Position numbers and translations under genes: made by a program | Shown here: one piece after another, positions 21,081 through 34,683 of the stretch | Layout: every line of letters starts with the position of its first letter | Numbering within the stretch: position 1 is the first letter of the stretch | The notes under the pieces: generated by a model | Told to the model about the DNA's origin: nothing | Database searches by the model: none | The model's input: the letters and a program-made list of their open reading frames with translations, nothing else | Source of the DNA: Betaproteobacteria bacterium CG2_30_68_42 | Lineage (GTDB): Bacteria; Pseudomonadota; Gammaproteobacteria; Burkholderiales; Rhodocyclaceae | DNA: 61,802 nucleotides | Assembly (NCBI GenBank): GCA_001872285.1 | Contig: MNXU01000088.1 | Coordinates: forward strand, 1-61,802 | Direction: 5' to 3'

Positions 21081-22237
21081 CGCTGCTGCTCCGCCGTCGG
21101 GCGGCGCGTGAGCGCGGCGTCGGTCTCGAATTCCCTGCCGTCGCGCCGCAGCTTGAGGCGCACCGTTTCCCCCGGCTTGATCGCCGCGATCAGGTCGAGC
21201 ATGCCGTTGGGGTCGCGCACCGGCTTGCCCCCCACCGCGACGAGCACGTCGCCCGGGCGTACGCCGGCCTTGGCGGCCGGGCTGCCGGGCACGACGCGGG
21301 CGATCAGCGCGCCCTCGGTGCCCGCCAGGTTGAAACTCTCGGCCAGCTCGGGCGTGATCGCCTGGGCTTCGACGCCCAGGAAGCCGCGGGTCACCGAACC
21401 GGTGCGGATGATCTGCTCCATCACGCTGCGCGCGAGCGAGACCGGGATCGCGAACCCGATGCCGACCGACGCGCCCTCGGCGTTGCGCGAATAGATCGCG
21501 GTGTTGATGCCCACCAGCGCCCCGTTGCTGTCGACCAGCGCACCGCCGGAATTGCCGGGATTGATCGGTGCGTCGGTCTGGATGAAATTCTCGAACGTGT
21601 TGATTCCCAGGCGGTTGCGTCCGAGCGCACTCACGATCCCCATCGTAACCGTCTGGCCGACGCCGAACGGATTGCCGATGGCCAGCACCACGTCGCCGAC
21701 GCCGAGGGAATCGGGCTGGGCGAAGCTGATCGCCGGCAGCCGGGCGCCTGCGCCGATGCGCAGCACCGCGAGATCGGATTCCGGGTCGGTGCCGATGACC
21801 TTGGCCTTGAACTTGCGCCCGTCCTGCAGCGCGACCTCGATCTCGTCGGCCTCGGCGACATGGTTGTTGGTCAGGATGTAGCCGTCGGGGCCGACGATCA
21901 CTCCGCTGCCCAGGCTTTGCGCGCGTGCCGGCCCCTCGCTGCCGTCGCCGAAGAAATGCCGGAACAGGGGGTCGTCGGCGAACGGGTGGCGCGCGGCAGG
22001 GATCTCGGTGCTGGTGAAGATGTTGACCACGCTCGGAGCCGCGCGCGCCGCGGCTGCCCGGTAGCTCACGACCCCCTGCGCGGCCGGCACCGGGGCGGCG
22101 GAGATGCTGACGCTCGCGACCGGCGCGCGTGGGGCCGCGAACCGGGAGAGCCACTCCGGCCGCAGGGTCTCGACGACGAACAGGAGGGCGAGCGCGACCG
22201 TCACGGTCTGCGCGAAGACGAGCCATATGCGTCGCAT
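21077..22237 (-). CDS. HtrA/DegS-type serine protease with one PDZ domain
   Basis: Periplasmic quality-control protease, 386 aa. An N-terminal membrane anchor (about residues 6-23) replaces a cleavable signal peptide, as in DegS. The catalytic triad is His126 (TNNHVAEADE), Asp155 (ESDLAVLR) and Ser230 (NPGNSGGAL). A single PDZ domain lies at about residues 270-375. One PDZ plus a membrane anchor resembles DegS or the betaproteobacterial MucD/AlgW group. The ATG is at the anchor start; a longer upstream frame is low-complexity. It converges on tatC. Confidence 0.93.
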   Translation of the reverse strand: MRRIWLVFAQTVTVALALLFVVETLRPEWLSRFAAPRAPVASVSISAAPVPAAQGVVSYRAAAARAAPSVVNIFTSTEIPAARHPFADDPLFRHFFGDGSEGPARAQSLGSGVIVGPDGYILTNNHVAEADEIEVALQDGRKFKAKVIGTDPESDLAVLRIGAGARLPAISFAQPDSLGVGDVVLAIGNPFGVGQTVTMGIVSALGRNRLGINTFENFIQTDAPINPGNSGGALVDSNGALVGINTAIYSRNAEGASVGIGFAIPVSLARSVMEQIIRTGSVTRGFLGVEAQAITPELAESFNLAGTEGALIARVVPGSPAAKAGVRPGDVLVAVGGKPVRDPNGMLDLIAAIKPGETVRLKLRRDGREFETDAALTRRPTAEQQR

Positions 22238-22286
22238 TTCGTGGCCTTCGGGTTTCGTCGATCGAGTGGCGGGGCGTGCCTGCGCG

Positions 22287-23930
<1,644 letters not shown>

Positions 23931-23993
23931 GATGATTCCGATTCCGTCGCCGTGATGCCCCATGAGCCCCCATGAGCGGGAGCGGCGAGCGAT

Positions 23994-23999
23994 TATAAT
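23994..23999 (+). promoter_or_regulatory. consensus -10 (TATAAT) upstream of the thioesterase gene
   Basis: A perfect TATAAT lies in the 98-base gap between the divergent ETF-QO and thioesterase genes, 30 bases before the thioesterase ATG, giving a leader of about 22 bases. No recognisable -35 is found at 16-18 bases, so an activator may be needed. Confidence 0.45.
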
Positions 24000-24028
24000 T
24001 GCAATTGAACCGGCCATCCGAATCGCGA

Positions 24029-24447
24029 ATGGAAAACGACCGCACCCTCGTTCATGTCACCCGCATCCCGATTCGCTGGGGCGACATGGACGCGATGGGG
24101 CACGTGAACAACACCGCCTATTTCCGCTACATGGAGCAGGCGCGGGTGGAGTGGTTCGAGGCTCTGGGCTATTTCGTGCGGCCGGCGCAACAGTCGATCG
24201 TCATCGCGAACGCGAGCTGCACGTTCCGCATTCCGCTGAGCTATCCGGGCATCGTCGAAGTGCGGATGTACGCGCTAGCGCCCGGCCGCTCCAGCGTGAC
24301 CAGCCACTACGAACTGCGCCGCGAGGGCGAGCCGGGGCTCATCGCCGAAGGCGCCGCCAGGATCGTCTGGATCGACGGTGCGAGCGGCAGGCCGATCCCG
24401 ATGCCCGGAAAGGTACGCGCCCTGATCGCTGTTCGCGAGGGAAGATC

Positions 24448-24451
<4 letters not shown>
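24029..24451 (+). CDS. hotdog-fold acyl-CoA thioesterase (YbgC/4HBT family)
   Basis: Single hotdog-domain protein of 140 aa. The 4HBT active-site segment [21 protein letters not shown] has the catalytic Asp and the GHVNN motif. The ATG at 24029 is used because it follows the consensus -10 closely; an upstream TTG would lie on that -10. The stop overlaps the acetoacetyl-CoA synthetase start (ATGA), suggesting a shared role in short-chain acyl-CoA metabolism. The exact substrate cannot be read from sequence. Confidence 0.9.
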
Positions 24452-26406
<1,955 letters not shown>

Positions 26407-26414
26407 GGCGCGGC

Positions 26415-26576
26415 TTATCTGCGCTTGTCCCAGACGTAGCGCTGGAAGCGCGTCCAGCGCGCCTCCGGCCGCGCGAGCGCGTTGCCGGCAGGCACCTGCG
26501 GCGAAACGGGCTTGCCGCCGCGCGCCGCCGGATTCGGCTGCGCGGCCATTCTCGACTTGCTCGATCGCCTGGACAT
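26415..26576 (-). CDS. possible small basic protein of unknown function
   Basis: A 53-codon frame filling the gap between the acetoacetyl-CoA synthetase end and aroC, on the opposite strand. The product is strongly basic (MSRRSSKSRM at the start, RWTRFQRYVWDKRR at the end) and Pro/Ala-rich between, without membrane helix. The aromatic/basic C-terminus does not look like a random high-GC shadow, and there is no overlapping gene on the other strand. There is no good ribosome site. I do not recognise the family; it may be a small conserved protein or a chance frame. Confidence 0.35.
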   Translation of the reverse strand: MSRRSSKSRMAAQPNPAARGGKPVSPQVPAGNALARPEARWTRFQRYVWDKRR

Positions 26577-26614
26577 CAGGGCATAATAGCCCGGCGCTCC
26601 CGCCACCCGCAACC

Positions 26615-26649
26615 CGAAACCTGGAACTCGAAACGTGAAACCTGAAACT
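26615..26649. repeat. five tandem 7-bp repeats before aroC
   Basis: Exactly five contiguous heptamers: CGAAACC, TGGAACT, CGAAACG, TGAAACC, TGAAACT (consensus YGAAACN). The run is AT-richer than its surroundings and ends 17 bases before the aroC ATG, in the probable 5' untranslated leader. Its function is unknown. Confidence 0.8.
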
Positions 26650-26666
26650 CGCTGCACTCGCCGGTG

Positions 26667-27824
26667 ATGTCCGGCAACACGTTCGGCCGCCAGTTCTGCG
26701 TGACCTCCTTCGGCGAGTCGCATGGAGCCGCCATCGGCTGCGTCGTCGATGGCTGCCCGCCCGGCCTGGAGCTGACCGAGGCGGACATCCAGCGCGACCT
26801 CGACCGGCGCAAGCCCGGAACCTCGCGTCACGTCACCCAGCGGCGCGAACCGGACACGATCGAGATCCTCTCCGGCGTGTTCGAGGGCCGCACCACCGGC
26901 ACCCCCATCGGTCTGCTGATCCGGAACGTCGATCAGCGCAGCCGGGACTATGGCAGCATCATGAACGCGTTCCGTCCCGGCCACGCCGACTACACTTACT
27001 GGCGCAAGTACGGCATCCGCGACTACCGTGGCGGCGGGCGCGCCTCGGCCCGCGAGACCGCGGTGCGCGTGGCGGCCGGGGCGATCGCGAAGAAATGGCT
27101 GGCCGAGCGCCACGGCGTCTCGGTGCGCGGCTACCTGTCGCGGCTGGGACCGATCGCGCTCGAGTTCAGGGGCTGGGAATGGGTCGGGCAGAACCCGTTC
27201 TTCGCGCCCGACCCGGAAGCGGTGCCGCGGCTGGAAGCGTTCATGGACGCGCTGCGCAAGTCGGGCGACTCGATCGGCGCCGAGATCACGGCGATCGCAA
27301 GCGGGGTTCCGCCGGGCTGGGGAGAGCCGGTGTATGGACGCCTCGACGCGGACATCGCCTCCGCGATGATGGGCATCAACGCCGTGCGCGGTGTGGAGAT
27401 CGGCGACGGCTTCGCGTGCGTCGCCCAGCACGGCAGCGAACATGCCGACGAGATGTCGCCCGCGGGGTTCCTGTCGAACCATGCCGGCGGGATTCTCGGC
27501 GGCATCTCCACCGGGCAGGACGTGGTGGTGCGCCTCGCGGTGAAACCCACCTCCAGCATCCGCCTCGAACGGCGCACGATCGACACCGGCGCGGCGCCGG
27601 TCCTCATCCGCACCGAAGGCCGCCACGATCCCTGCGTCGGGATCCGGGCCACCCCGATCGCCGAGGCCATGCTCGCCCTGGTCCTGATCGACCATGCCCT
27701 TCGCCATCGCGCCCAGTGCGCCGACGTGCGCCTGCCGATCGTGCCGATCGCGGCGCAGGCGCCGGAGCCGGGGCCGTCCGGAACCGGGCCCGCAATCGAG
27801 GATCCCGAGCCGGAGGAGCCGTGA
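26667..27824 (+). CDS. aroC: chorismate synthase AroC
   Basis: Last enzyme of the shikimate pathway, converting EPSP to chorismate with reduced FMN; 385 aa. The start [20 protein letters not shown] is the family signature, though a GTG codon precedes it directly. Conserved [14 protein letters not shown] and the segment [12 protein letters not shown] are present. The last about 25 residues are a Pro/Glu-rich tail beyond the usual end. No Shine-Dalgarno is visible; instead a heptamer repeat array lies upstream. Confidence 0.97.
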   Translation: MSGNTFGRQFCVTSFGESHGAAIGCVVDGCPPGLELTEADIQRDLDRRKPGTSRHVTQRREPDTIEILSGVFEGRTTGTPIGLLIRNVDQRSRDYGSIMNAFRPGHADYTYWRKYGIRDYRGGGRASARETAVRVAAGAIAKKWLAERHGVSVRGYLSRLGPIALEFRGWEWVGQNPFFAPDPEAVPRLEAFMDALRKSGDSIGAEITAIASGVPPGWGEPVYGRLDADIASAMMGINAVRGVEIGDGFACVAQHGSEHADEMSPAGFLSNHAGGILGGISTGQDVVVRLAVKPTSSIRLERRTIDTGAAPVLIRTEGRHDPCVGIRATPIAEAMLALVLIDHALRHRAQCADVRLPIVPIAAQAPEPGPSGTGPAIEDPEPEEP

Positions 27825-27829
27825 CCGGC

Positions 27830-27859
27830 TTGCGCGCCGGGGCACGGCTCGGATACAGT
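27830..27859 (+). promoter_or_regulatory. possible sigma-70 promoter of the ydcH-like gene
   Basis: TTGCGC at 27830-27835 and TACAGT at 27854-27859 are separated by 18 bases, in the gap after aroC and about 40 bases before the next ATG. Match to consensus is moderate. Confidence 0.35.
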
Positions 27860-27900
27860 TTCCGCACGATTTTCGATCAACCTTGCCGGAGAGCAAAGAC

Positions 27901-28146
27901 ATGCCGCTGCTGTCCCATGAACTGGAGCAGGAATTTCCCGAGCTCAAGCACGTGATTCACGCGCTGCGGGGTGCCGACACGCGCTTCGCGCGCCTGTGCG
28001 ACGAGTACAAGCGCATCGATGCCGACGTCTCGCGCGTCGAGGAGAACGACGAGCCGCTGCCCGACCACGAGCTGGAGAAGCTCAAGAAGAAGCGGCTGCA
28101 GGTGAAGGACGCGCTCTACGCGATGCTGCGCGCCCAGCGCGCGTAG
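27901..28146 (+). CDS. YdcH/DUF465-family protein
   Basis: Small all-helical protein of 81 aa of the DUF465 (YdcH) family, identified by LSHELEQEFPELKHVIHAL and the helix pair LEKLKKKRLQVKDALYAML. A GGAGAG site precedes the ATG. Its function is not known; members are common small cytoplasmic proteins in Proteobacteria. It is followed by the MFS gene after 39 bases. Confidence 0.88.
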   Translation: MPLLSHELEQEFPELKHVIHALRGADTRFARLCDEYKRIDADVSRVEENDEPLPDHELEKLKKKRLQVKDALYAMLRAQRA

Positions 28147-28185
28147 CCGGAGCAGGCGCCGCCTCGGCGGCGAGCCGCATTCCCC

Positions 28186-29343
28186 ATGCTGCCGTACTGG
28201 CGCCTGTCGGCGTACTACTTCTGTTATTTCGCCTTCGTCGGGGCGTTCGCCCCGTACTTCAGCCTCTATCTCGCCTCCCTGAGCTTTTCGGCCTGGCAGA
28301 TCGGGGTGCTGATGTCCGTGATGCAGGCGATGCGGGTGGTCGCTCCCAACCTGTGGGGATGGCTCGCCGATCGCGCCGGGCGGCCCATCCTGATCGTGCG
28401 GGTTTCGGCCGCCGCCAGCGTGATCGGCTTCGCGGGGCTGTGGCTCACCCGGAGCTTCGGCGGCGTCTTCCTGGCCATGTCGGTGATGGCGCTGTTCTGG
28501 GGCGCGGCGCTCCCCCTGGTGGAGGCGCTCACCTTCGGCCACCTGCGCGCCCGCATCGAGCGCTACGGCAGCATACGGCTGTGGGGCTCGGTGGGATTCA
28601 TCGCCGCCGCGACCGCGCTCGGGTTCGTGCTGGACAGGACTGCGATCGGCACGCTGCTGTGGGTGTCGATGGGACTGCTCGGCAGCATCGCCGCGTGCTC
28701 GCTGTTCCTGCCCGAGGCACCCGAGGAAGCGCGCGCCGCCTCGCCGGGGCGCCTGTCTGCGATCTTGCGCAGGCGCGAGGTGGTGGCGCTGCTCGCCGCC
28801 TGCTTCGCGATGTCCGCGGCACACGGCGCGCTCTACGTCTTCTACTCGATCCACCTGGTGGAGAACGGCTACAGCAAGACGGCGGTGGGCTGGCTGTGGA
28901 CGCTCGGCGTGCTCGCCGAAATCCTCGTGTTCCTGCGCATGCCGCGCCTCACCGCGCGCTTTTCGCTGCGCGCGATCCTCGCCTTCAGCTTCGCCTGCGC
29001 GGTGCTGCGCTTCCTGATGATCGGCTGGGGCGCGAGGGCGCCGGCGCTGATCGTCGCCGCGCAACTGTTGCACGGAGCGACCTTCGGCGCCTATCATGCG
29101 GCGGCCGTGGCCGCGGTGAATCGCTGGTTCCCGCGCCCCTATCAGGCGCGCGGCCAGGCCCTGTATTCGAGCGTCTCCTTCGGCGCCGGGGGCATGCTGG
29201 GCGGATTGTCGAGCGGCGCCGCCTGGGAGGCGCTGGGTGCCGGGCCGACCTTCAGCCTCTCGGCACTGTTCGCCGCCGCCGGCCTGGTGCTCATCCTGGC
29301 CGGATGGCGTACGCGGTCATCCGCGTGCGCGGCGACGCGTTGA
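28186..29343 (+). CDS. major facilitator superfamily transporter (HcaT/MFS_1-like)
   Basis: Inner-membrane carrier of 385 aa with about twelve helices. The N-terminus (YWRLSAYYFCYFAFVGAFAPYF) and the loop between helices 2 and 3 (GWLADRAGRPILIV) resemble the HcaT-like branch of MFS proteins, often annotated as 3-phenylpropionate or nucleoside symporters. Another telling segment is YGSIRLWGSVGF. The substrate cannot be inferred; genes for aromatic degradation are absent nearby. Confidence 0.88.
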   Translation: MLPYWRLSAYYFCYFAFVGAFAPYFSLYLASLSFSAWQIGVLMSVMQAMRVVAPNLWGWLADRAGRPILIVRVSAAASVIGFAGLWLTRSFGGVFLAMSVMALFWGAALPLVEALTFGHLRARIERYGSIRLWGSVGFIAAATALGFVLDRTAIGTLLWVSMGLLGSIAACSLFLPEAPEEARAASPGRLSAILRRREVVALLAACFAMSAAHGALYVFYSIHLVENGYSKTAVGWLWTLGVLAEILVFLRMPRLTARFSLRAILAFSFACAVLRFLMIGWGARAPALIVAAQLLHGATFGAYHAAAVAAVNRWFPRPYQARGQALYSSVSFGAGGMLGGLSSGAAWEALGAGPTFSLSALFAAAGLVLILAGWRTRSSACAATR

Positions 29344-29374
29344 TTCCGGCATGCGTCATGTTCGGGAAACCACC

Positions 29375-30145
29375 ATGAGATTCCGCCTCCTCGCAGCCAT
29401 GCTCGTGCTTGCCGCCATCCTCACGGGCTGCAAGTCGGTGCCGATCACCGGGCGCTCGCAGCTCCAGCTCATCTCGGAAGGCCAGGAAATCTCGATGGGC
29501 TTCAGCGCGTTCCAGAAAGTGCTGAAGAAGGAAAAAGTGTCGAACGATCCCAGGCTCAACGAGATGGTGAGACGCGTCGGGGCGCGCATCGCCATGGCCA
29601 CCGGACGAACCGACTACCGCTGGGAATTCCGGGTGCTGGACAACGACAAGATGGTGAACGCCTTCGCACTGCCGGGCGGCAAGGTGGTGGTCTATACCGG
29701 GATGTTTCCGGTGGCGCGTGACGACGCGGGGCTGGCCGCGGTGATCGGTCACGAGGTCGCGCATGCGATCGCGCGCCACGGCGGCGAGCGGGTGAGCCAG
29801 CAGATGGTGGCGGAGGGCGTGACCGCCGCGGTGGTGATGTCGGCGAAGGATCCGAATCGAGCGAACCTCTACGGCGGCCTGCTCGGACTGGGCGCGACGG
29901 TGGGCGTGCTGCTGCCCTATTCGCGCCTGCAGGAATCCGAGGCCGACCGGCTCGGCCTGATCTTCATGGCGAAGGCGGGCTACGACCCGACGGCCGCGCG
30001 CGACCTGTGGATCCGCATGTCCCGGGCGAACCGGGGGAGCGCGAAGCCGCCACAGTTCCTGTCGACCCACCCGGCCGATGACACACGCATCCGGAGAATC
30101 GAGCACTGGCTGCCCGAGGCGCGCAGCTATTATTCGCCGCGCTGA
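29375..30145 (+). CDS. M48-family metalloprotease lipoprotein (LoiP/YggG-like)
   Basis: Envelope zinc protease of 256 aa. The signal peptide ends in a lipobox (LTGC) near residue 19. The zinc motif is HEVAHAIARHGG and the third ligand is the Glu in LQESEADRLG. The C-terminal THPADDTRIRRIEHWLPEA matches the family. Such enzymes cleave damaged outer-membrane proteins. An alternative start 27 bases earlier would only lengthen the signal region. Confidence 0.93.
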   Translation: MRFRLLAAMLVLAAILTGCKSVPITGRSQLQLISEGQEISMGFSAFQKVLKKEKVSNDPRLNEMVRRVGARIAMATGRTDYRWEFRVLDNDKMVNAFALPGGKVVVYTGMFPVARDDAGLAAVIGHEVAHAIARHGGERVSQQMVAEGVTAAVVMSAKDPNRANLYGGLLGLGATVGVLLPYSRLQESEADRLGLIFMAKAGYDPTAARDLWIRMSRANRGSAKPPQFLSTHPADDTRIRRIEHWLPEARSYYSPR

Positions 30146-30208
30146 GCGTGCCGCCGGCGCCGGGCGCTGTGCGATAATCGACGCCTGTCCAGCCGCAGCG
30201 CCGAGTCC

Positions 30209-31615
30209 ATGCCGCAGACCCTCTACGACAAGCTCTGGATCTCCCACCTCGTCCGCCAGGAAGACGACGGCACGGCGCTGCTCTATGTCGATCGCCATCT
30301 CGTCCATGAGGTGACCAGTCCGCAGGCCTACGAGGGTCTGAAACTGGCCGGACGCGGCGTCTGGCGCGCCGACTCGATCGTGGCGACCGCCGACCACAAC
30401 ACGCCCACCCGCGACTGGGAGCGCGGGATCGAAGACCCGGTGTCGCGGCTCCAGGTCGAGACCCTGGACGCCAACATCCGCGCGCACGGTGCGGCGGCCT
30501 ATTTCCCGTTCCGCGATCCCCGCGAGGGCATCGTGCATGTGATCGGGCCCGAACACGGCGCAACGCTGCCCGGGATGACGGTGGTCTGCGGCGATTCGCA
30601 CACCAGCACCCACGGCGCGTTCGGCTGCCTCGCGTTCGGCATCGGAACTTCCGAGGTCGAGCATGTGCTCGCGACGCAATGCCTGCTCTCGCGCAAGGCG
30701 AAGAACATGCGGGTGCGCATCGAGGGTTCGGCGGGGCCGTGCGTCTCGGCCAAGGACATCGTCCTGGCGCTGATCGGGCGCATCGGCACTGCGGGTGGCA
30801 CCGGCTGCGCCATCGAGTTCGCGGGAAGCGCCATCCGCGCGCTCTCGATGGAAGGGCGCATGACGGTGTGCAACATGGCGATCGAGGCGGGCGCCCGAGC
30901 CGGCATGGTGGCCGTCGACGACAGGACCGTCGAGTACCTGCGCGGCCGTCCGCTCGCCCCGCGCGGCGAACTGTGGGAGCGTGCCGTCGCCCACTGGCGC
31001 ACACTGGTGAGCGACGAGGGCGCGACCTTCGATCGCGTGGTCGAACTGGACGCGGGCTCGATCGCGCCGCAGGTCACCTGGGGCACTTCGCCCGAGATGG
31101 TCGCTTCGGTGGAAGGCGCGGTGCCGGATCCCGCGCGCGAGGCCGATTCCACCCGGCGCGAAGGCATCGAACGCGCGCTCCAGTACATGGGCCTGCAGCC
31201 GGGCATGCCCATCACGGCGATCCGCTTTGACAAGGTCTTCATCGGCTCGTGCACCAATTCGCGCATCGAGGATCTGCGCGCGGCGGCGGCGGTGGTGCGC
31301 GGGCGCCGGGTCGATCCCGGCATCCGCCAGGCGCTGGTGGTGCCGGGCTCGGGTCTGGTCAAGCGCCAGGCCGAGGCCGAGGGGCTGGACCGGATCTTCG
31401 TCGCCGCCGGTTTCGAGTGGCGCGAGCCCGGATGTTCGATGTGCCTGGGCATGAATGCGGACCGGCTGGAGCCGGGTGAGCGCTGCGCTTCGACCTCGAA
31501 CCGCAACTTCGAGGGCCGCCAGGGCGCTGGCGGGCGCACCCACCTGATGAGCCCGCAGATGGCGGCCGCCGCCGCGATCGCCGGGCGCGTGGTCGATGTG
31601 CGCCGGATGCTGTGA
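30209..31615 (+). CDS. leuC: 3-isopropylmalate dehydratase large subunit LeuC
   Basis: Aconitase-family subunit isomerising 2- to 3-isopropylmalate in leucine synthesis, 468 aa. The three 4Fe-4S ligands are in [12 protein letters not shown] and in the CSMCLGMN motif. The N-terminus [12 protein letters not shown] is typical. A GATAAT-type -10 about 30 bases upstream (30173-30178) may be its promoter. It heads leuC-ecn-leuD-leuB-asd. Confidence 0.97.
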   Translation: MPQTLYDKLWISHLVRQEDDGTALLYVDRHLVHEVTSPQAYEGLKLAGRGVWRADSIVATADHNTPTRDWERGIEDPVSRLQVETLDANIRAHGAAAYFPFRDPREGIVHVIGPEHGATLPGMTVVCGDSHTSTHGAFGCLAFGIGTSEVEHVLATQCLLSRKAKNMRVRIEGSAGPCVSAKDIVLALIGRIGTAGGTGCAIEFAGSAIRALSMEGRMTVCNMAIEAGARAGMVAVDDRTVEYLRGRPLAPRGELWERAVAHWRTLVSDEGATFDRVVELDAGSIAPQVTWGTSPEMVASVEGAVPDPAREADSTRREGIERALQYMGLQPGMPITAIRFDKVFIGSCTNSRIEDLRAAAAVVRGRRVDPGIRQALVVPGSGLVKRQAEAEGLDRIFVAAGFEWREPGCSMCLGMNADRLEPGERCASTSNRNFEGRQGAGGRTHLMSPQMAAAAAIAGRVVDVRRML

Positions 31616-31644
31616 GATGCGGATCGTCGATCGGGAGAACTGAG

Positions 31645-31773
31645 ATGCGCAAGGGAACTCTGTGGCTGTTCGCGCTTGCCGCACTGCTGCTCGCCAGCGG
31701 CTGCAACACCATGCAAGGCATCGGCAAGGATCTCAAGAAGGGCGGCGAGGCGATCGAGAAGTCGGCGAAGTGA
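31645..31773 (+). CDS. entericidin A/B-family small lipoprotein
   Basis: A 42-codon gene between leuC and leuD. The product has a short signal sequence with lipobox LASGC (Cys20), then [20 protein letters not shown], the amphipathic entericidin signature. A GGGAGAAC site precedes the ATG, and its TGA overlaps the leuD ATG. Entericidins are tiny envelope lipoproteins, some forming toxin/antidote pairs in E. coli; only one copy is seen here. Placement between leuC and leuD recurs in betaproteobacteria to my knowledge, but its role there is unexplained. Confidence 0.9.
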   Translation: MRKGTLWLFALAALLLASGCNTMQGIGKDLKKGGEAIEKSAK

Positions 31774-32414
31774 TGGAGAAATTCACCCGACATGTGGGGC
31801 TGGTCGCGCCGATCGCGCGCAACAACGTCGATACCGACGCGATCATCCCCAAGCAGTTCCTGAAGTCGATCCGGCGCACCGGATTCGGCCCCTACCTGTT
31901 CGACGAGTGGCGCTATCTGGACCGCGGCGAACCGGGGCAGGACTGCGCAGCGCGCCCGCTCAATCCGGAATTCGTGCTCAACCAGCCGCGCTACCGGGGA
32001 GCCTCGATCCTGCTCACCGGCAAGAATTTTGGCTGCGGCTCCTCGCGCGAGCATGCGCCCTGGGCGCTGCTCGACTACGGGGTCCGCGCGCTGGTGGGAA
32101 AGAGCTTCGCCGACATCTTCTTCAACAACTGCTTCAAGAACGGGCTGCTGCCGATCCGGCTCCCGCAGGCGGAGATCGACGCACTGTTCGCCGATGTCGC
32201 GGCGCGGCCCGGATACCGGTTGATGATCGACCTGGAAGCGCAGACGGTCGCGCGCCCCGACGGACGTGCGATCCCCTTCGAGATCGAGCCCTACCGCAAG
32301 CATTGCCTGATCGAGGGACTGGACGACATCGGCCTCACGCTGCGCCACCGGGACCAGATCGCGGAGTTCGAGGCGCGCAGGCGGCTGGAGCAGCCCTGGA
32401 ATTTTTCCCGATGA
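31773..32414 (+). CDS. leuD: 3-isopropylmalate dehydratase small subunit LeuD
   Basis: Swivel-domain partner of LeuC, 213 aa. The motifs [15 protein letters not shown], and [17 protein letters not shown] with the substrate-binding loop, are diagnostic. Start and entericidin stop overlap (TGATG), so translation of leuD probably depends on ribosomes finishing the small gene. A longer upstream frame overlapping the entericidin gene is rejected. Confidence 0.97.
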   Translation: MEKFTRHVGLVAPIARNNVDTDAIIPKQFLKSIRRTGFGPYLFDEWRYLDRGEPGQDCAARPLNPEFVLNQPRYRGASILLTGKNFGCGSSREHAPWALLDYGVRALVGKSFADIFFNNCFKNGLLPIRLPQAEIDALFADVAARPGYRLMIDLEAQTVARPDGRAIPFEIEPYRKHCLIEGLDDIGLTLRHRDQIAEFEARRRLEQPWNFSR

Positions 32415-32442
32415 GGCGGCCGGCCCGGCGAATGCCACGGAC

Positions 32443-33504
32443 ATGAAGATCTGCGTGCTGCCCGGTGACGGCATCGGGCCCGAAATCGTCGCTCAGGCCG
32501 TGCGCGTGCTCGAACGCCTGCGCGAGGACGGGCTCGCACTGGAGATGGAGACCGCGCTGATCGGCGGCTGCGCGGTGGATGCCTGCGGCGAACCCTACCC
32601 CGAGGCCACGCGTGCGCTCGCGCGCGAGGCCGATGCGGTGCTGCTCGGCGCGGTGGGCGCGCCGAAATATGATGCGCTTGCGCGCGCGCAGCGACCGGAA
32701 CGCGGCCTGCTCGCGATCCGCAAGGATCTCGACCTGTTCGCCAACCTGCGTCCCGCCGTGCTCTACCCGGAGCTCGCGCACGCTTCCACGCTGCGCGCCG
32801 AGGTCGTCTCCGGGCTCGACCTGCTGATCGTGCGCGAGCTCACCGGCGACGTCTATTTCGGCGAGCCGCGCGGCATCCGCACCGAGCATGGCGAGCGGAT
32901 CGGTTTCAACACGATGGTCTATTCGGAATCCGAGATCCGCCGCATCGCGCACGTGGCCTTCCGGGCCGCCCGCGGCCGCCGGCGCAGGCTGTGCTCGATC
33001 GACAAGATGAACGTGCTCGAGGCCACGCAGCTCTGGCGCGACGTGGTCACCGAGACCGGGCGCGAGTATCCTGAGGTGGCGCTCTCCCACATGCTGGTGG
33101 ACAATGCCGCGATGCAGCTCGTGCGCGCTCCGAAGCAGTTCGACGTCATGCTGGCCGGCAACCTGTTCGGAGACATCCTCTCCGACGAGGCCTCCATGCT
33201 CACCGGCTCGATCGGCATGCTGCCTTCGGCCTCGCTCGATGCGCACGGCAAGGGACTCTACGAGCCGATCCACGGCTCGGCGCCGGATATCGCCGGCAGG
33301 GATCTGGCCAATCCGCTGGCCACCATCCTGTCGGCGGCGATGATGCTGCGCCATTCTTTCGGCATCGAGGAGGCAGCCGTGCGCATCGAGTCCGCGGTGC
33401 GCAGGGTGCTCGCGCAGGGGATGCGCACCGCCGACATCTTCGAGCCGGGGACGAAGAAGGTGGGCACCGCCGGGATGGGCGACGCGGTGATGGCGGCGCT
33501 GTGA
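32443..33504 (+). CDS. leuB: 3-isopropylmalate dehydrogenase LeuB
   Basis: NAD-dependent oxidative decarboxylation in leucine synthesis, 353 aa. The N-terminus [14 protein letters not shown], the catalytic region [15 protein letters not shown], the metal-binding [12 protein letters not shown] and the NAD loop [12 protein letters not shown] are intact. It begins 28 bases after leuD. Confidence 0.97.
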   Translation: MKICVLPGDGIGPEIVAQAVRVLERLREDGLALEMETALIGGCAVDACGEPYPEATRALAREADAVLLGAVGAPKYDALARAQRPERGLLAIRKDLDLFANLRPAVLYPELAHASTLRAEVVSGLDLLIVRELTGDVYFGEPRGIRTEHGERIGFNTMVYSESEIRRIAHVAFRAARGRRRRLCSIDKMNVLEATQLWRDVVTETGREYPEVALSHMLVDNAAMQLVRAPKQFDVMLAGNLFGDILSDEASMLTGSIGMLPSASLDAHGKGLYEPIHGSAPDIAGRDLANPLATILSAAMMLRHSFGIEEAAVRIESAVRRVLAQGMRTADIFEPGTKKVGTAGMGDAVMAAL

Positions 33505-33565
33505 TGCGCGCGGCGGACGACGACGCGGTGCGGTATCCGGGAGCGGGGCTTTTCGGGGATTCGGG

Positions 33566-34681
33566 ATGAAGCGGGTCGGGTTCGTGGGTTGGCGCGGGAT
33601 GGTCGGTTCGGTGCTCATGCAGCGCATGGGCGAGGAGCGCGACTTCGATGCGATCGATCCGGTTTTCTTCTCGGCATCGGCACCGGGCGCTCGCGCGCCG
33701 GACATCGGCCGCGAGGCTCCGCCGCTGCTCGATGCGAAGAGCATCGAGGCCCTGAAGGAGATGGAAGTCGTCGTTTCGTGCCAGGGCCGCGACTACACGC
33801 GCGAGGTGTTCCCGAAACTGCGGGAGGCGGGCTGGAAGGGCTACTGGATCGACGCGGCCTCGGCGCTGCGCATGCGCGATGACTGCGTCATCGTCCTTGA
33901 TCCGGTGAACGACGACGTCATCCGCCGCGCGCTCGATCGCGGGGTGCGCAACTACATCGGCGGCAACTGCACCGTGTCGCTGATGCTGATGGGCCTGGGT
34001 GGGCTGTTCCGCCACGGGCTCGTGGACTGGGTGAGCGCGATGACCTATCAGGCCGCCTCGGGCGCGGGCGCGCAACACATGCGCGAGCTGCTGCGGCAGA
34101 TGGGGGTGCTGCACGATAGCGCGCGCAGCCTGCTCGCCGACCCCGCTTCGGCGATCCTTTCGATCGACCGGCGGGTGACCGATGCACTGCGCGATGCGCG
34201 CTTCCCGGCCGAACGCTTCGGCGTGCCGCTGGCCGGCAGCGTGATTCCGTGGATCGACCAGGATCTGGGCAACGGGCAGAGCCGTGAGGAGTGGAAGGGC
34301 CAGGCCGAATGCAACAAGATCCTCGGGCGCGAGCACGATCCGGTCTCGGTCGACGGGCTGTGCGTGCGGGTGGGCGCAATGCGCTGCCACAGCCAGGCGT
34401 TCACGATCCGGCTCAAGAAAGATGTGCCGCTGACCGAAATAGAACAAATCATCGCGAGCGCGAACCCGTGGGTACGGCTGGTCCCGAACGAGCGCGAAGC
34501 GAGTGTGCGTGCGCTCACGCCGGCGGCGGTGAGCGGCACGCTGGCGATTCCGGTGGGGCGGCTGCGCAAGTTGGCGATGGGCGGCGGATTGCTCACCGCA
34601 TTCACCGTCGGTGACCAGCTTCTCTGGGGAGCGGCCGAGCCCTTGCGGCGCATGTTGCGCATCCTGTTAGAAGCGGCGTGA
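33566..34681 (+). CDS. asd: aspartate-semialdehyde dehydrogenase Asd
   Basis: NADPH-dependent branch-point enzyme of Lys, Met, Thr and diaminopimelate synthesis, 371 aa, gammaproteobacterial-type long form. N-terminal [18 protein letters not shown] binds NADP. The catalytic Cys is in [15 protein letters not shown] and the catalytic His in [14 protein letters not shown]. It follows leuB after 61 bases, the usual leuB-asd-fimV order. Confidence 0.97.
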   Translation: MKRVGFVGWRGMVGSVLMQRMGEERDFDAIDPVFFSASAPGARAPDIGREAPPLLDAKSIEALKEMEVVVSCQGRDYTREVFPKLREAGWKGYWIDAASALRMRDDCVIVLDPVNDDVIRRALDRGVRNYIGGNCTVSLMLMGLGGLFRHGLVDWVSAMTYQAASGAGAQHMRELLRQMGVLHDSARSLLADPASAILSIDRRVTDALRDARFPAERFGVPLAGSVIPWIDQDLGNGQSREEWKGQAECNKILGREHDPVSVDGLCVRVGAMRCHSQAFTIRLKKDVPLTEIEQIIASANPWVRLVPNEREASVRALTPAAVSGTLAIPVGRLRKLAMGGGLLTAFTVGDQLLWGAAEPLRRMLRILLEAA

Positions 34682-34683
34682 GC

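Noticed and set aside
18927-22226. 1,099-codon open frame antisense to hisE-HIT-tatABC and out of frame in the protease
   Set aside because: It crosses six well-supported genes, has no recognisable domain and is explained by the absence of stop codons in GC-rich DNA.
23962-24447. Longer form of acetoacetyl-CoA synthetase starting before the thioesterase
   Set aside because: The extension overlaps the hotdog thioesterase in another frame and lacks family similarity; the ATGA overlap defines the start.
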